Assembly (NCBI GenBank): GCA_009869945.1
Contig: WIXG01000180.1
Coordinates: 62,001 to 126,000 of the forward strand
Reading direction: 5' to 3'
Length of the DNA: 64,000 bases
From: Mesaphorura yosii
Taxonomy: Eukaryota; Arthropoda; Collembola; Poduromorpha; Tullbergiidae
A program made the position numbers and the translations under genes. The notes beneath the pieces are model-generated. The model saw nothing but the letters and a program-made list of their open reading frames with translations, was not told the origin of the DNA and ran no database searches. Positions within the stretch are counted from its first letter, which is position 1. Each line of letters starts with the position of its first letter. Of this stretch, positions 1 through 40,433 are shown one piece after another.

Positions 1-3000
1 CAGCCAGGTATCTTGCCTCCGCAGTGTTGGAGTACGTACTCTTCTTTATAATCGGTATCAGTACGGCACTCAGAGTACAGGCCTGCCATGCAAATTTTGA
101 TTTACAGCGTTTCTTGCCGTTCCGTTTCCGATTTATTCTTTTCGCCAGCATATCTGTGCGGTATGTTTGACTGCGGTAGGTGGTTCGTATGGAACAATGT
201 CAGCACGAACAACATGTCATTAAAACACACGCAGAAGATTCAACCTTCAAACCACCCGTTGACCGACCAATTGACGAACCTTTCTGAAGTGAGGCTGCAA
301 TGGCAGAGCTACACGCAGCACTCTTTTCCGACTCACCCTTCCATTTCCAGCGATGTTTTTTCCCGTTTACCCGCACAAGAAAAGCTGCTGTTGCACGAAT
401 TTTTGCTAGTCTCTGCAAAATGTGTAATATCGAGTAATATTTCTTGTGACATTTTCGTTCCATTTGGTTAAACGAGTGAGAACGCGACGAGAAAGGGAGC
501 GTGAGAGCAAAATTTCCTGACTCGACAGGCACCTCGAAAATAAGTATATTTTAAAGAAAGAAATGAACTTGTTTCACTTTTGTTTCTTGTTCTGTTGAGT
601 TTCTCCTCATTCTTATTCTAAACTTCATTTAATATGGCGCACGAATGAATGAATTACGAACTTTCATGTAATATCTTAAATGATCTTTGATCAAAATTCT
701 ATTTTTTCGCTTTCGCTCTTTTTTGCGCTTCGTTCATAACTCGTTCTCTGACGCGTAACCTTTCCTTCTTCCTCTGAACGCTGATGACTCCGACCGCCCT
801 TCGTTCTTATCTTATTGTCATTCCATTACAAGCACCAAGCACGCACTCGCACTTCTGCTCGCTCCCGAAATTGCATTACAAACTTCAAACTTTCGGCTTT
901 TTCACTCATTAGGGTACGTTGTCAACCACTGACGCGTTTTATTCTTCGTGTGACGGGCTAAATTACTTTCTCATCTGCATCAAAAGTTTTCACGAATGCT
1001 CCGTCGACGAATTAAGTGACAGGTGTAATCTTCGGGTGGTCGCATCTTGCAGCTGGCAGTGTACTGTGGGGGAATATGAGACAGCGACACGAGAGGAGAA
1101 GAAATGTGTACATCGCATCGTGGTGGAACACCGTTGTGTTGGGCTCTAGTTTCCTTCAAGTTGCACGTGGTGAGGCAGACAAAAGCAATGAGTAGCTGCA
1201 ACGGGTCCTTTGTCGCGAATTTTTGTCTGCTTATTGTTATCAGAAATGACAAACAAACAATAACATAAATGTTAATGTGACTTTCTGGTGTCTGGAGTCT
1301 CCAATTTTAACCACTCTTGTTTTACGAAAGACACTCGGCTAAGGGTTTGGTATTTGTCATTTGTGCTCATGGCCTGGCTCATCTGGGAATTGATTTCAGG
1401 TCAGGTTGACCTTTGCTCACTTGGAGTGATCCCAGACAGGTATTGACATGAGACTCGTACGATTTAATAGCATTAATAATTTGTTGTTGCGAGCTGTAGA
1501 CAATTAGTTTATAAATTTTTGGAATTTGATTCCGAGACAACAGATCGACAGTGCATTCGAAGAGGGACAGGAGAGATATTGCGAGTATTGTTATGATATG
1601 TGCGGGTATTGATTTATTCTTGCCAGTATAACTCCGGCTCCCGTACACAACAAAATGTTATTATTGTGGGTAGAATCACACGCGCAGGGAATACGCGGAG
1701 CAACAACAGCCTTCGCTTTCCGTCGCTCCATGCAATAATAAAGTCTGTTTACGTATTTTTGCTTCGTTCAGGACTCGTGTTGTTGATGATGTTGTGTATT
1801 CTTTCTTTCCTCTCTCAAACATCGCTCGCAGTTTACAACGTGTGCTTGCCTTGTTTAGATGCACCGCTCCGTCGTCTCCGCCGTCTGTCTGTTTCACGCG
1901 TTTCTGTCGGAAACAAATTCTAAAGACTTTATTTTCTTGGTGTTGTGTTCAAAGTTTCATTTTATTGCTGTACTATGTAAAAATTACTCGACTTGACTCG
2001 TCATCCTGACTGCTGTTGCGGCGTCGTATTTCCTTTTCAAGACGGTGAGACATAATTCCGTTCACACACGCCTCCTTTCTGATGGCACCTTCAAAACGTA
2101 CATATCGAGTGCGAGACACTTTGAATTCGTCCAGTCTACACCTCAGCGCATCTTCTCCTCGTGTGCGACTCTCGGCTTGCGACTGACCAGAAATACGAGC
2201 TTGACTCAATGCATGTGCCTGCAGAGGTTAAGTCTGACTCCGTTGGCCATTCGGTAACTTTTTTCTAACTTTTATTACCTAGGTTTATATTTCTATAATA
2301 ATTTATGTAATATTTAATGTGATCGCTTTTCGATAATAATTATTACTCGCGGATTTCATGAGAAGCAAAACTGTCGTCGTTGGTGTCTGTCTACTTCGGG
2401 TTGACACATTCTCAACTCACATTTCTAAGAAGGTGCCGGGCCAGTACAATGCAAGTGCAATGCACCTTTTTGCCATTCCTGACCCGCGTGGCCACGTGAT
2501 CTAGTCTTTACGAGCTTGCTGCTGTGATTCCTTTGCTGGTGCCGCTTATAGTTGCATGTCCCAGTATCATTGCATGGGCAGCGACGTGGTAGAAGGTTCT
2601 TAGCAAGGGCGTGTGAATCACGAATTTCAGTAGCCTCTGAGCGGTCGTTTCCGTGTTAATCTGCATGTAACATCAAATTGTTCATGCATTATTCAGTGCC
2701 TCACGACATAAATTCCAGTTCAAATCGAATCTTGCACCATTGATTTTGCTTTCCCTGATGGAAGAAGAAAATCTTGCACGTCTTGTTCACAAGGTTAGCA
2801 TGCACATAATTTAGCAATCAAAGTCGTCATTCCTGTTGCTTTCGGGTATATCTGCTTGATACAGTTTCCCTTTACTAAACTTGAATGATACCCTGTCCGG
2901 TAAAAGTCTGGGATTTATAAATATTTATCGTTATTTGCTGGATAAAAAAATGCGCGGATAAGACGAGGAAGGAGGAGACCGAGTATGCTGAACGTTATAA

Positions 3001-6000
3001 TTATGAAACATTTTAAAGTTTGGGGCTTTTGGCTTGGAGAATTTTTCCAGGCATCTTGTTCTTGTCTGGCTTGCTCGAACTGCTTCTTGAATTGAATGAC
3101 AAATTAGTTTCTCCGTGAAGGCTTCGCAATGCTCTGGCTGCGAAAGATACCAGATGAAAGAAGTTAGGCGGGGAAAGTAATAACACAAACAAGAGCTCGG
3201 TGCGGAGTGAGAAGTCCATTTGGTTCCTCACAACACGAATATTTATACAATCGTCTAGACTTTTTAATTCTGAATGATGAGTACAATTTTGAGAATGGGC
3301 AGCATTTTTTCTTGTTTGTCTTGTTTAATTTACAATTTGTTTTCCTGGATTTTTACCACATTGCGTGTGCCTGCGGCAGTGGCAGGATCATTTCATGAAG
3401 GCAGTCAGAAAAAAAAGCGAGAATTAGAAGCTGACGACTGCAATTTCTTAAAATCAAATGTAGAAACTTGGCATGTGCTGACGTTAAACTGCAGACGATC
3501 GAACGTATCGTTATTGCGTAGTATAACGAGAGAAAAAAATCTTCATTTTTACGATTGCCAAAACAACCGAAGTGAAAGTTAATGAACACGGCAGAGATTT
3601 TGGGATAGAAGGAGAGGACTTCAATCAAATTCATGTGATTACAACAATAAAAATTCGAGTCCAGAAAGGGTACGCAGACCATTTGTGTACTCCTTCCTAC
3701 TGTCTAAAGTATCCCGCAGAGTCGAGGCTGACACAAGTGGGGGCTAAAGTCTTTATTGCCAGAACGCATGAGATATTCTTTCTCCTTGTACCTTTCGTCT
3801 GCCTCGCCTGCCGTCGAGGTTCGTATTTGCCATTTCAATGAATAGAACATGTCCTATTTGGAATTAAGTCAATGAGCAGCGGAGAACTTCCGTGCTGGTG
3901 GCTTCATTTTATATCATTCTATAACGCTTTCAGCGTATCTGTATTGTTTCATATCGAAACTTTCATTGCTTACGACATTAAAACTGGCTAAAGTTTACTC
4001 AAGCCATGCATCGCATATTTTAGCGAGGAATGAAAGGAATCTGTGGCTGGAAAAATTGTGAGGAACTGCGGGAGACAACGATGATAATGCGTTGACGAAA
4101 CCAGTCCATCAAACAAGAGGGACAAAGCCGTAGAAAGTAGAAAGCAAGGAATGGAAATTATAAAGCCTTGACAATAACAACATTAAGAAAACTATTAATG
4201 AGAACACGAGAGTTGTAAGTACGACAAGGAAGTGAGCTATTAAAGGGCAAGAATAAGCACGGCACGCGCAGAGAAGAATGACGAGCCCGAGAAAGTGTTG
4301 TAAAATTAAATGGCCTTTCCTGCTCGTTTGCAGCATTTGGAAGAAATGTAGACTTGTGTTGTCTTTCTCGTCATAAGCGTTGAATTTTTAAATGATCGTT
4401 TAGTTTATTTGCTTCATAAAATGAAGTCAACTGCATTGAGTTTGTAATCTCTGCTTCATTGCCTTGCAGTTTTGGCTTGGCATTCCGAAACAGTCTAGTT
4501 TACTCGATATCCAGAGCATTTTCATTTGCTGTATAAACAACAGCAGAAGTTGTGGTTAGGGAAGTTGTCGCAATGACGTCGAGGGAGTTGAGATGTCGAA
4601 TTGGGACACGGATTGCATGTGGTCTTGCGTAATTGTTGCAGCGAATTACTTCAGAATGTGTTGTCTTTCGTTGTCTGCACTGAGCGGTCGATGATAGACG
4701 TACCATTTGGTTATTAATGATTGTGTAACGAATTAAAAGAAATGGTTGTTGATGACAGTGAAGAGAAAGAGTGCAGGTTGTCGAGGCAGGCCGGGCTGCT
4801 GGTGCTTTCTTTCTCTGTCTGAGTAATGCATTATGCATACATAAAAACAATAATAGCGAATCTAATGTAATGGTATTGTGATGTTTTCTTTTCGAAATGA
4901 ATTATTCTTGCGCGAGGAGATGGGCACATGTTTATAGTATTACGCGATGTTGTCCTGAAAGTTTCGGGCTTAGTTAGTTAGTCGCTATTATTATTTTTAC
5001 TGTGGCATGGCCGGGTTGTGCAGCAGGAGAACCACTCGGGCTCCGGCTGAAAGTATTGATTTTGCTCAACTGTTTGTTTTATTATTTGTTTATGTTGTCA
5101 GCAGTTTTTCTTTTTCATTTTTGTGTTTCTAGTTTACATTAAGCCAAGCGCAGCTCTCGCTCGCTCTCACCATTCAAAGTAGCTGTATTGATTGGGAAAT
5201 CCAATCCTGAAAATTGTTCTGTCCCTCAGCAAAACCAGCATTACCAAACCAACGAGCAAAGCTACAGGCGGACTAGAACTCAGGGCATGCATGGTGGATG
5301 TAATAATAAATTTCACATCCTATCTGCCTCGCATTTAATAAACACACAACAAAATAGAATTTACAACACGCGTAAATGGATATGTTCTGCCATTATTCGC
5401 CCAAGTTTATTTTTGATTACATTTACATGTTCCTCGAATCCACACGTAAACTGCGCTACGCTCGTATGGCACACATTCACGACAGGCACACAACGAACGT
5501 ACACTCTGTAGAAACCAGAGTCCGACTCAGCGATGACAAAATGGGTGTACGTACGTGTGTTGTAGGTTATTTGTATTTGTCGGTAATGTGTGCGTATTAA
5601 GTAAGCAGGTTTGCTCAGCTGAAAACCTGAGATAAAAGGATCAAACACATACAACATGCTGCAATAATTGGGAAAGAAAGAGAGAAATTGTGTGCCACTG
5701 CTCGTGGACTGGCTGGCTGTCTGCGTGTCCTTGTGTTTTAAATCACGAAATTGCATTTTTCATGTGACCCATCAGTGGGACACGAACACGGTCTTAATGA
5801 TTGGGCACACAAAACACGGCGATGACGACCCTTATTGACAAACAAACGGGACCTTGTGGCGATGAGACAGCAACGTGCTGAATTTTCCTCGTCTGTCTCT
5901 CAAACTACAACGAAAATCTTAAAGCGTACTTAGTAAATTAAATATCGCTCTTATTGACTCAATTGATGAGCGGTGCGGTGGACAACAGCTCCGAGGTTGA

Positions 6001-8571
6001 GATAATACGCAGAGTGTCTTCAGGTAAACGAGGGACGGAGACAGGCAGGATGGGAGTTGATGAGTACGTGCACTAAAGTAAACAGCAGAAAAGAAAAACA
6101 ACAATAAGAAAAAGGGCCTTGGAACTGCTGCACAGCGCTCAGAATCAGCACCACTCATCTCGACTTGTTTATCTAATCCACCTTTGAAAAACAACAACAT
6201 TTACACATAACAATAACACGGTGTTGGAAGACTGCAGCCAAACTCCAATTTACAGCTTGGGTTTGCATCGCAAGCAAGGCGACTGCACGAAAAGTCGACA
6301 TTCAGCCGAATGTGACAAATAGAACAAACTCGAGTTTCCTCTTCAGAAAAACAGCACACGCCGAATAAAGCAACAACGTGCAGCGCTAAAGATTCATGAG
6401 ACACAGACACAAAATTCAAACCGATGCGATGTGCTAAAAGTCTCGTATTGTGCCTTACCGTCGCGTTGTCGGTGTTTATTAAAAGCGTAACTTGTCGCAT
6501 CCGTTCTTACTCAACTGACTCAATAAATGCAGTGTGTTGCTTTCCAGTTCCAGCTTTCTCTGTCACCTCTCAACAGCTGTTGTTGCTTTCGAATAGCCGC
6601 TGTCATACAGTAATCGTGTTAGATGTTGACTGGAAAAGACGCCATTTCTTTGTTTGGACACTACGGCCAGATCAGAATGTTTTGCTTATATTTTTGCACA
6701 CCTACACTCGACTCGCTAACGCGTTGTTGCCTAGTTTGTCGATGGATCGATAGGCGGAGTCGTAAGCGATTAACTGCAAATTTATTACGTACGAGATGAC
6801 GAAATTGGTCACTGAATGTCTTGCTACACATAAAATTTATATTTTAATGAAAGAGAACTTCAGATTAAATTTGATTTGACATTCCCACTATTGATGTCAG
6901 TAAATAACCATGCAAGTGTAAAGCAGCTCAAACTAATCAAACTATGCATATTTTGGAATTAATTTTGTGACCCATTTCGTCACAATCTACAAATGGTATC
7001 ATTCTCGTCACTTCACATATTTTGCTGCTCATTTTGCTTTTCCTTCGGCTTGTTTTTCGGAAGGAACAATAAAAGGAGTATAATAATGTGAACATAACCG
7101 CCTGACGCATACTCGTCGAGTCTGAAAGGAATTCTTTGCTGGGAGAAAGAAGAAAGAAATGAGATTTTTGTGAATGAACGGAGAAAGCAGCGAGCGAGAG
7201 AGAGTCGTAGTATCGTAGTAGAAGTTGTAGTAAGTTGTGTGTTGTGTGTATTTATATTTATGTACAAATATGTTTTCGGGCTCAGTGAAAGTTTTCTCTG
7301 TAGTGTTGTTGTGTAGTAAACCGCATAGCGCCTTTTCTTCCGCCGTCTTCTCTTCTCGTACGGCGGCGGCTCCGGTTTTACTCAATGATTCTCTTTTCAC
7401 ATGCAGATCCAAACCATGCTCGTGCATCATATGTTTGCCACGTGAGTCTACTTTCCTGCGAGAGAACAAGAATTCTTGTTCCAGGCCGTGCTTAAAAAGA
7501 ACGCCTTAGCAATTAGCAATATAACTAAGCAACTAACTTGTCCGAAAGCAAAAGTCAGGACACTGCAACTTGGTTCGAAAATTCGCAATAAAGCAAAGGG
7601 CTGACGAAATTGAGGTCCAGACGCTTTGTTTGAGCAGGACAACTGTGAAAGGATTACAGCTCTTCCGCTCTGGGCTCAGATCGTTCCCTTTTTAACGACA
7701 GTAGTAGTCGTTTTTTAATCGCACGCAAGACGCGTTAAACCCTTTCCTTGCTGCTTCTTTCCTTCTTCATGCGCCATTGCTGCTTTTGTATGTATTTATT
7801 GTCTCTTATTTTACTCGTCACATCTGGGAAAGTCTGAGGGATTACATCCCGGGATCTCTGGCGGAATCGGGTCTTAGACTTTCGTATTTACATAATAAGC
7901 GTAGCGTAACGTAATAATACGATACGAATGAACCTTATGATATTAGGCTCTCGCCTGCAGTGACGCATAACAAGATGAAGTAAATAACTGGCGTGATTCC
8001 TTAAATCCGACTTTTAAATTGTCTATCGATCACCTGTCGCCTTCGAATAACATAACATTTATCTTTCTCCTAAACCCTTCGTCTATTTCCCGACTCGTAA
8101 ACCGCTGTCTCCTGCTTTCTTCTGCTCCCGGGAATGTAAACACATAAACTCTAAATATATACGACAGCTTTGGCGGATGACATACTTCAATGAATTGCCT
8201 TTCACTTCTTTGTTGCAGCATTCCGCACGATTCACTCTTTCGCACTCGCATTCCAAATCGTAGACACGCATCATTGCCACCGAAACGGCAAAGATCACAC
8301 GCGATACACTCCGCCTCGGTCTGCGAAGGTTCTAACGTCTGAATTTACTTATTAAATAGCCCGCCTATGGAGATAAATGATTGGCGATAGTGTTGGGGAG
8401 CGAAATAAGTGCAAATAATGAAGGCGAGACAGTTTGTGCAATTAATTTAGATTTGCAAGGAGAGAGCCTCGCTTGCAATGTTGCTGAAATAATCGCAGGT
8501 TTACTTTGTGGTTGATGTAAGATTAAATGGAGGTGTGTGTCTAAGGCACCGGGATTATGTTGGTATTGCAG
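1..8571. other. Non-coding stretch upstream of FoxP (5' flank and/or first intron)
   Basis: I find no exon with recognisable protein similarity here. The open frames are short, lack splice context and resemble no family I know. The first coding exon of FoxP begins with a splice acceptor (ttggtattgcag, ending 8571) only 9 bases before its start codon. At least one upstream untranslated exon must therefore exist, either inside this stretch or to the left of the window. Part or all of the stretch is then probably an intron. I could not place the promoter or the untranslated exon. Confidence 0.6.
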
Positions 8572-33821
<25,250 letters not shown>

Positions 33822-36800
33822 TAGCTTTAGCTTTCACTGTACTCTATTTGTCTTGTCGATATTTACTTTCTACCAGATTTGTGCAATACCAGTCATTCCA
33901 ATTGTTATTCAGTAGAAACCGAAGTGTAATAGTTGGAACTATCATTCTTACTAATTTCTAAGTAGAATAAGAAAGTCGGTGCATCCGGATTCGTCCAAGA
34001 GTACATCCAAGGAATTGAATCAGCTAAAGAAACTCATGCTAATGGAATATGTCATGTATGTGCGCAATCATAATTTTAATGTATGTGCGGCTTGATGATG
34101 ATGAAGCCAGCATGATCTTGAATTTGTGTCGGTAGATTATACTATTGTACGATGTGGTCAATTATTGTTAAGAATTATGTAGACTGTGGAAAGCACTTTC
34201 AGGTTTAAGAATGCTTCACAATTATGTCAAACAATGAACCCGAGACGCAAAGAAGAGTCAATCAATCCCATCCATCAGAATCACAAGCGCAGTTTAGAAA
34301 TTAGGAGTTGAATGCCACCATCCATCAAACTACAATGCGTTGCTGGTGATTCGACTGACTCGAAAGAATTTCTAACGCTAAACTTGTAGATGACAATGTT
34401 TATAGGACCATGCACATTCTAGGTACGCTAAACTGAGTAATTAGGCGTACATGGGTAATAGGTTTAAAGCATTGTGTTGTTCTCAATGGGTATGTGGTAG
34501 AAATTTGGTTGCCCAACTTACTCCTGCTAGTTCAATGAAATAGTTCTAGGAAATCTTAAGATCTAGCTAAGCACCAAATAGCAATATTACTACTACCAAT
34601 CTCCTCATGTTCTCTATTCAGCTCTTTTCTTAAGGAGGCTTTGAGTCAACTGAAGAGTTTCTTATCCTGATCTTCAGTTCCAGGCAATTGCAAGTGAGAT
34701 TAACAAATTGTTGTAGGTTGTACAAAGAAAATTCCTTTCAAGAGTTCCTCTTTAACACAATTATGGTTTCAAAGTTCCTACTTTCAGTTTGTCATGACCG
34801 TTCCGTTGCTGACTAGAGTTGAATTATATGTGAGAGTTAGACGGATCACCAGCTGAAAGGCAATACTAGTCGTGCGGAGGTTACTAACAATTAGACTTTA
34901 AATTAATGGTAATTTATGAAGGAAGCACAGAGCTCCCCAGAATCGTCCTCTTCTCGTAATTACTCTGTTGCTTGTACACGAAATCGTAATCGTAGTTATA
35001 AAGTCATGAATCACCCCGAAATGGGTAACTGAACTTGTCGAACAAACTAGACGTAAACTTAAAGTTGACTGTTTCCAGTTTTGTATAAAGTCAAGTGAAT
35101 GTCTTCGTTTCCGCGAGTGGAATTGTGCACGCGCGAATGCGTCTTGGGGTAAGATGATACTCTGTTTATTGCTTAATCGCTACTGTTAAGGATTTAGGAA
35201 TTAGTTGTAGATGATCAATTTACGATTACCGGTATTTATGGGCAGGAAGTCAGCACGCTATAGTACGGTCTGTTATCATACGCTAATTGCTAATGAAATC
35301 GTGTGTAGGATAAACAGATTAGTGAATTGGAAGTTTGTCTATTTGATTTATCAGGAGTAGGAATTTAATCACAGTACAGAAATGGCAAGTCGTACACTTG
35401 ATTATCTGCACGCATAGATAAAATTAAAATAGTTAGTTACAGTAATGACATTATTATGTAGGCACATTCCAGCGATCAGGTTTCTTTACAATGTATTACA
35501 CCACGCATATGCAGCAATAAAAATAACATTTTACATTGTGCATCACACCGTCTCCGCAATACAAAATATAACATGTGCCGTTACACAAAGTTGTGGAATA
35601 GGAAACTGAACTTGGGATTACTATGATTTTAAGCAGACGAATATCTTGTCATTGTTGGAATGTTTTGAATGTACATTGGTTGCTAGATTTACGTTTTAGA
35701 ACTGATTAACCTCTTCTGGATTATCCGTTCCGGCATTATCATGCCAGAAAATACAAATACGGACTCAATAATTTAGACGACCAAATCATTTGGAGTAGAC
35801 AGATCGCGTCAAGTTAGCAATAGCCTGGTGCGCTACGCTACAATCTGCAATATGATGACACTGCTGACTGATGTTCGTTAATCATTTTGAGATTTGGAGG
35901 GAATCGAAGCGATTGGTTGAGTTGGCCACTAATCGTGCCTCGAAGAGCCGTACAGAAGAGTTTTCAAACAACAGTGTTGTCCGTTGCTAACCTACACAGC
36001 CCACACTGCTCAGTATTTTTGCATGACTCTTCTGACTTTGCTTTCGCTACGCACTCGGCACTCCTTCCGTACCCGTTGTGGCAGTGGCACAGCGTATGTC
36101 AGTAAGTGGTGGTGAACTGTATAGCTACAGACGGCCTGAAGTGTTAATAAAATTATTACATAAGACAGCATCATTATTATTGTGAGCATTTTTTGTGAGG
36201 CTATTGTAAACTGTGCTACGGCTGGCAAAGTAATAAAAAATCCAGGCAGGTTAATCAGCATGAGGTGTTTAAGAACAGAGAGTTCCCTGATGTGTGTATA
36301 CAATTCAGTTGTGGGCTGCAAATTATATAATTATTCTTTACAACAGAAACTCAACATGTAGATACTAATAGACGGACAACCAAAGTAAGTAACCAAATGT
36401 GCACTCTTTAGCAGTGATTTCTGTGTACATATTTTGCGTATAATTAAATCTTCTGCCTCCACAATTAGCATGCAATGCAAGTGTGTCCTACACATTTGTA
36501 GATAAAATTATATAGCTAGTTTTATGGTTCTCAGTTGGCCTTGTACCACGTTTTACATTGGACCTCTGGCAATTTGCTTTCCTGTCCTTTGTCTGCGAAT
36601 TGGGTTGCTGAATACTTTAAAGTTAGAATGTAGAACTAGCAGTATTGACACAGAAACGCAGAATCTCCACAGACAATTCCCTGGAACTATTTGTCAACAA
36701 TTTTTAGTCCGTGCCACAAACTCTTCAGAATCCGAAACAGTGACATATATTCAGTAGGGTAGCAGTTTGTCAAGCAATCTGTGTGCTGTTGATGAAGGTG

Positions 36801-36914
36801 ACACTATAAATAGAGTATTCAGTATTTGGTGACGCAGCAGCTAGCGTAATTGTGCTTCAGAATGATCAGAATAGTATGATCACTGGTGGTTCTGATTATG
36901 CTTCCAGTTGAACG
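33822..36914 (+). other. FoxP 3' untranslated region and FoxP-Cdc14 spacer
   Basis: No coding sequence recognised. The first AATAAA downstream of the FoxP stop that I see is at 35516-35521, followed by others near 36146 and 36229, so a 3' UTR of roughly 1.7 kb is likely. The last few hundred bases should hold the Cdc14 promoter and an untranslated exon, because an acceptor-like ttccag lies about 10 bases before the Cdc14 start codon. Confidence 0.55.
35516..35521 (+). terminator. Probable FoxP poly(A) signal
   Basis: AATAAA in an AT-rich context (gcaataaaaataac), the first canonical signal noticed after the FoxP stop. The cleavage site itself is inferred. Confidence 0.4.
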
Positions 36915-39900
36915 ATGACAACTTCAAGCAGTTTCTTGACCACTTCATACTCCGATATGGCTGGCGACAGTGACAACAACAACGTGTCTTCGGGTTCGTC
37001 AGTGGGTGACGACCTAAGGGAAAGCACAATTTTGTATGCTGCAGAGATACTTGCAGGTACGTTTTCATCAATTTTAATTTTATTGGACTAGTTAGTTTGA
37101 CTTACCAGCTTTGCACTCTTCTTTCCCAGATCGTCTTTACTTTGCAACTTTGAAATCCAATATCAAACTCAAGTCCACGACGAACACCCACTACTTTACG
37201 ATTGATGATGAGCTTGTTTACGAAAACTTCAATTCCGACTTCGGCCCTTTGAACTTGGCTATGCTGTTCCGGTACTGTCTGAAAGTGAATTCAAAGTTAA
37301 GGGTAAGAGCGATTTGCAGGCATATGAAAACCATGAGTCAACACAGTACGTAATTTTAATTACTTACTTCATTCCACAGAGTGCTTCTTTATGTCGCAAA
37401 AGAATAATTCACTACACCAGTTCCGATCCACAGAAGAGAGTGAATGCAGCTTTTCTCGTCGGTGCGTACTCGGTGAGTCCGTTTCTCCTGAAATTCCAAA
37501 ATGCAAAGTTAAACTAACTTCCTCCATTGTAATTGTCAGATAATATATTTGAAAAAAACTCCTCAAGAGGCATACCGGAACTTGGTCGGGCCACATACGC
37601 CGAGCTTCATTCCTTTCAGGTACCCAAGTTTATTCCGAATTTTCGTAATATTTAAGTAACTGGTGTTAATGCTGCTGCGTCCTCTCACTTTTGCAGAGAT
37701 GCTTCGTTTGGTTCAGCTTCATTTCACATAACGCTGCTGGATGTGCTGTGCGGTCTACACAAGGCAATGGAAAACAAATTTTTCGATTTTACAGACTTCG
37801 ACTGTGCAGAATATGAATACTACGAGGTGGAGTACTGATTAAGCCAAGCAAAACCGCATACATCTAAGCTTTAATTCAATTCAATTTCGCATACAGAAAG
37901 TAGAACATGCGGATTTAAATTGGATTCTGCCCGAAAAATTTATCGCGTTTTGCGGTCCGCATAACAAAACGAAGATCCTGAATGGATATCCCCTGCATGC
38001 TCCAGAAGCATACTTCCATTATTACAAGAAGAACAATGTGAAGTGCATAGTGAGACTAAATCGTGAGTCCCCTTTTTTCTTCAAATTTCGACGGATAAGT
38101 TTTATGGCTTATGTAATGGTATGAACACAGGGCATATTTACGATGCCACAAGATTTGTGAATGCTGGGTTTGAGCATAAAGACCTGTTCTTCACTGACGG
38201 CAGCACACCGAGCGATTCCATATTGGACCAGTTTCTGGAATTATCAGAAAACACCGACGGGGCAATTGCAGTACATTGCAAGGGTAAATCTTGTGTCTCA
38301 AGGCGACAATTATGTTTCCAGCGCGCAAAAGCGGTGTCTTTCATCACTAACTCTTCTTTCGTTGATAGCTGGGCTCGGGCGAACGGGATCTCTAATTGGC
38401 TGCTTCATCATGAAACACTATCATTTCACGGCAAGAGAGGCGATCGCCTGGGTTCGACTTTGCAGACCGGGCTCTGTCATTGGAATGCAACAAGAATGGT
38501 TGGAAGAGTAAGTTCTGACGTACATCAGACATCAATTCGGCCCTCTGTACTAAAATATTTCTTTGCATTTCCAGGAAGCAGTCGACGCTTTGGGAGTTTG
38601 GTGCGAAATCAACAGTGTCCGTGCCAAGAGCGAAATTCCCAATTTACAGTCATAAACGAAGACTCGTAGACTCCTCCAGCATGTTGTCTTCAAGTCCAGA
38701 CAACGTGAAGACCATATTGGCTCAGGTTGATTCCATGAGACTGGAAGATGGAGATGTCAATGGAGAGGTACGGCTCTTACTACTATCATATGTTAATTAC
38801 ACCACAAGGCTTCACGGTATTTAATTCACTTGTCTTGCGCAGACGTCTCCTGACGACAATGATAACACTGAAGTGGATGATGAGAACAACTTGACTCAGG
38901 GTGATATGTTGAACAGAATTAAGGCGTTTCGGCAGTAAGTATTACAACATAGAAAAATAAATGAGAGTTTGTAGACTAGACATAAACTAAATGTTAGCAG
39001 TCCTAACATATTTTACACTTTCAGAAATCATTTGCCCCTCAAGGGAGTGAACGCGAGAAAGATTACTCCTGCGGAGACCACAAAAGCGAAGGAAGCAGTA
39101 AGGTTAAAGCGAACCGCAGCACCTTACTCGGCCGCTGCGAACGCAACAAAGAGGTGCGTAGGATAAGTGCCGTGCGTGTGTCTCATTGCTTTGCTGCAGC
39201 TTTTGGCATCTGACATTTCTGGAACCTTCTGTTTATTATTTACATTCTGCTTGCCTAACGTGTGCCACACTCGAACGCAATCGCTTACATTTCTTGCTTT
39301 CTTTAATCTAGCTTCTTTTATCGTATCTCGCTTTCGCAAACGATATGCGTAAATTAGTAGAATAGTACGAATATTTGATCGAGTGTGTTTTAGTTTACTT
39401 TTTCCTCCGTGAAACTGCACTCCCCGTTAGACGTTATAAAGTTCTCTTCTCAGGCACCTCGAACTCTCTAGTTCAACAGTAACATCTTGTTGCAAGAGTA
39501 CTCAAGTTCAATCCCTCGAATGCCTTCAAAATAGACCAGAAATTTTCATGTGGTTGTTTTCAAGAAAACTTTGAGATTCCATTTCAACATCCAAGAATTG
39601 TCACAAATTTCTAATCACAAGTTTCATAAGTTCTGATTTTTAGAATAGTTTTAAAGTTAGTGAATTAACTGCCATTGCCACATTGCCCACACACGCCGTT
39701 TACTAAATAACGGACGATAACACGCTTTTGATGTGGTCTTTGCACTAATTGATTGCCTGGAGATTTGCATTGGAGTGCATTTCATGGAAGTAACGGCATA
39801 TGCTGATATTCTCTTTCTCTGGTCTTTTATGCTGCTATCTCTGGATTTGTCGGAGCTAGGCCGAACAGGGGCTCTAGTAATGGTTCTGGGTCTGCACGGC

Positions 39901-40433
39901 TACTTACACTATCAAAAGTGACATTACCTAGTGGGGATGACTTGAGCACTGATCTCAGCTTAGACCCAAGTCCACCTCCACCTGAGGAACCTAAACCGAA
40001 TCCTTCTGTCTCATGTAGTCGGAGCTCTGGAGTTGCAATTGAAGTTCCGCCTAATCGTCCTATTACACGATCGTTCTCAAGATTGGCGACACCGAAAGAC
40101 CCGCATAACCCATTACCAAGGACGTTGCGTGCTAAAGTCAGAAATCCTCTCACCACAGACCGCGTTTCGCTTCCACCCGTTCCAAAATTTCCACTAAGTA
40201 AACCTGGATCTTCAATGCGCTCAGAAGCTAGTTCTCCAACACAAAAACTCCCGACAAATGTGAACAAGTCAAACCAGTCCCCATCCCCAAGCACCCGGGT
40301 TAACACAAGGTCATCTGCGCGTATCCTCAACGCTGCCACTAACAAGAAACTCAAAAGTTACGCTGCTTTAGATAATAATGCGAACAACGCGTCAATAACA
40401 TCGCAGGAGACTGCGACCACGTCAGCAACTTGA
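36915..40433 (+). CDS. CDC14: CDC14 dual-specificity protein phosphatase
   Basis: Cys-based phosphatase that removes phosphates placed by proline-directed kinases; in animals linked to mitosis, centrosomes and cilia. Exons: 36915-37056, 37130-37302, 37380-37472, 37540-37619, 37697-37826, 37897-38062, 38131-38283, 38369-38507, 38575-38767, 38843-38934, 39025-39153, 39860-40433 (stop TGA); about 687 aa with all phases agreeing. Features in order: N-terminal CDC14 domain ([30 protein letters not shown]); the acid loop [10 protein letters not shown]; the catalytic loop [11 protein letters not shown], with Cys near residue 311 and the loop split by an intron after HCK; then RPGSVIG and QQEWLEE. 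The C-terminal 230 residues are Ser/Pro/Asn-rich and look disordered. Either Met 1 or Met 15 could be the start. Confidence 0.94.

Noticed and set aside
2430-2468. Short hairpin AAGGTGC...GCACCTT with repeated TGCAA/ATGCA inside, faintly like a miR-92/miR-33-type seed
   Set aside because: Only seven paired bases at the ends and no extended precursor stem; does not match a known microRNA over its length.
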